A stretch of DNA of 34,093 nt. Source: Euplotes aediculatus. Its lineage: Eukaryota; Ciliophora; Spirotrichea; Euplotida; Euplotidae. The stretch covers positions 1 to 34,093 of the forward strand of contig JAQGFW010003396.1 of assembly GCA_030463445.1 (NCBI GenBank), in the 5' to 3' direction. Below, piece after piece: positions 34,000 through 34,093 of this stretch. A model generated the notes under the pieces. It did not search any database. It was not told the DNA's origin and worked only from the letters and a program-made list of their open reading frames with translations. The position numbers and the translations under genes are program-made. How positions within the stretch are numbered: position 1 is the first letter of the stretch; every line of letters starts with the position of its first letter.

Positions 34000-34093
34000 A
34001 TGCGACCTTTTTTTTTAACTTACATATTGTTGTTTTTTGTGGATGTAAATGGATATTCTCAAAAACACAATTTTGTACAATATAGCGTAGAAA
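34000..34093 (+). CDS. start of a secreted protein, possibly a two-component-type propeller sensor (3' partial)
   Basis: From the ATG at 34000 the frame stays open to the window edge (31 codons). It reads a signal peptide (MRPFFLTYILLFFVDVNGYS) followed by QKHNFVQYSVE. That short wording right after the cleavage site is how many Bacteroidota sensors with Reg_prop (two-component regulator propeller) repeats begin. With so little sequence the family is a suggestion only; signal peptide and reading direction are better supported. Confidence 0.5.
   Translation, partial: MRPFFLTYILLFFVDVNGYSQKHNFVQYSVE

Noticed and set aside
1-34093. CRISPR arrays, tRNA or rRNA genes, insertion sequences or viral remnants
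   Set aside because: I looked for regular direct repeats, cloverleaf-like segments, transposase or integrase motifs and phage proteins and saw none.

Overview
The window looks like a chromosomal segment of a Bacteroidota bacterium, most likely a member of the Cytophagales. The reasons are its low GC, the weak or absent Shine-Dalgarno sequences, promoter boxes of the TAnnTTTG type, an OmpA protein with PD40 and CarboxypepD_reg-like parts, a long-form IspH, a NUDIX-type sugar regulator and a DUF4369-like TlpA lipoprotein. The genus cannot be fixed by eye. I see no rRNA, tRNA, CRISPR array, prophage or insertion sequence.

Region 1 (1-13.3 kb, + strand). A 5'-truncated OmpA-family envelope protein is followed by a long, nearly co-directional catabolic cluster. 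Its members are a secreted ThuA-like protein, a 1052-aa SGNH/propeller/HEAT/cytochrome c protein, a sugar epimerase-type TIM barrel, an enolase-superfamily dehydratase, a VOC protein, a 2-hydroxyacid dehydrogenase and a second propeller/HEAT/cytochrome c protein (877 aa). The likely theme is oxidation of a sugar or sugar derivative in the periplasm with electrons passed to haem, then isomerisation, dehydration and redox steps in the cytosol. An AT-rich membrane-protein gene and a short decayed reading frame interrupt the cluster at 5.9-6.9 kb. Several short perfect hairpins sit between its genes.

Region 2 (13.3-17.6 kb). A free-methionine-(R)-sulfoxide reductase (+) converges on a GPH symporter-GH43 operon (-). 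That operon is divergent from a NUDIX-fold regulator related to NrtR/AraR whose catalytic glutamates are lost. The 506-bp divergent space carries three inverted repeats that are good operator candidates. This reads as a small pentoside (arabinoside or xyloside) uptake and cleavage locus with its own regulator.

Region 3 (17.6-23.7 kb). On the - strand are ispH with a downstream SDR oxidoreductase, and a three-gene set of HGSNAT-like acyltransferase, short ModE-type regulator and TauE/SafE permease. Between them, on the + strand, lies a large predicted outer-membrane beta-barrel protein of Wzi/RemB-like appearance.

Region 4 (23.8-34.1 kb). A 1052-aa secreted Asp-box (BNR) propeller protein and proC are on the + strand. 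A long - strand run follows: three GNAT acetyltransferases, a vapBC toxin-antitoxin pair, gatB and a TlpA-like thioredoxin lipoprotein. A divergent LysR regulator (+) and the first 94 bases of another secreted protein close the window.
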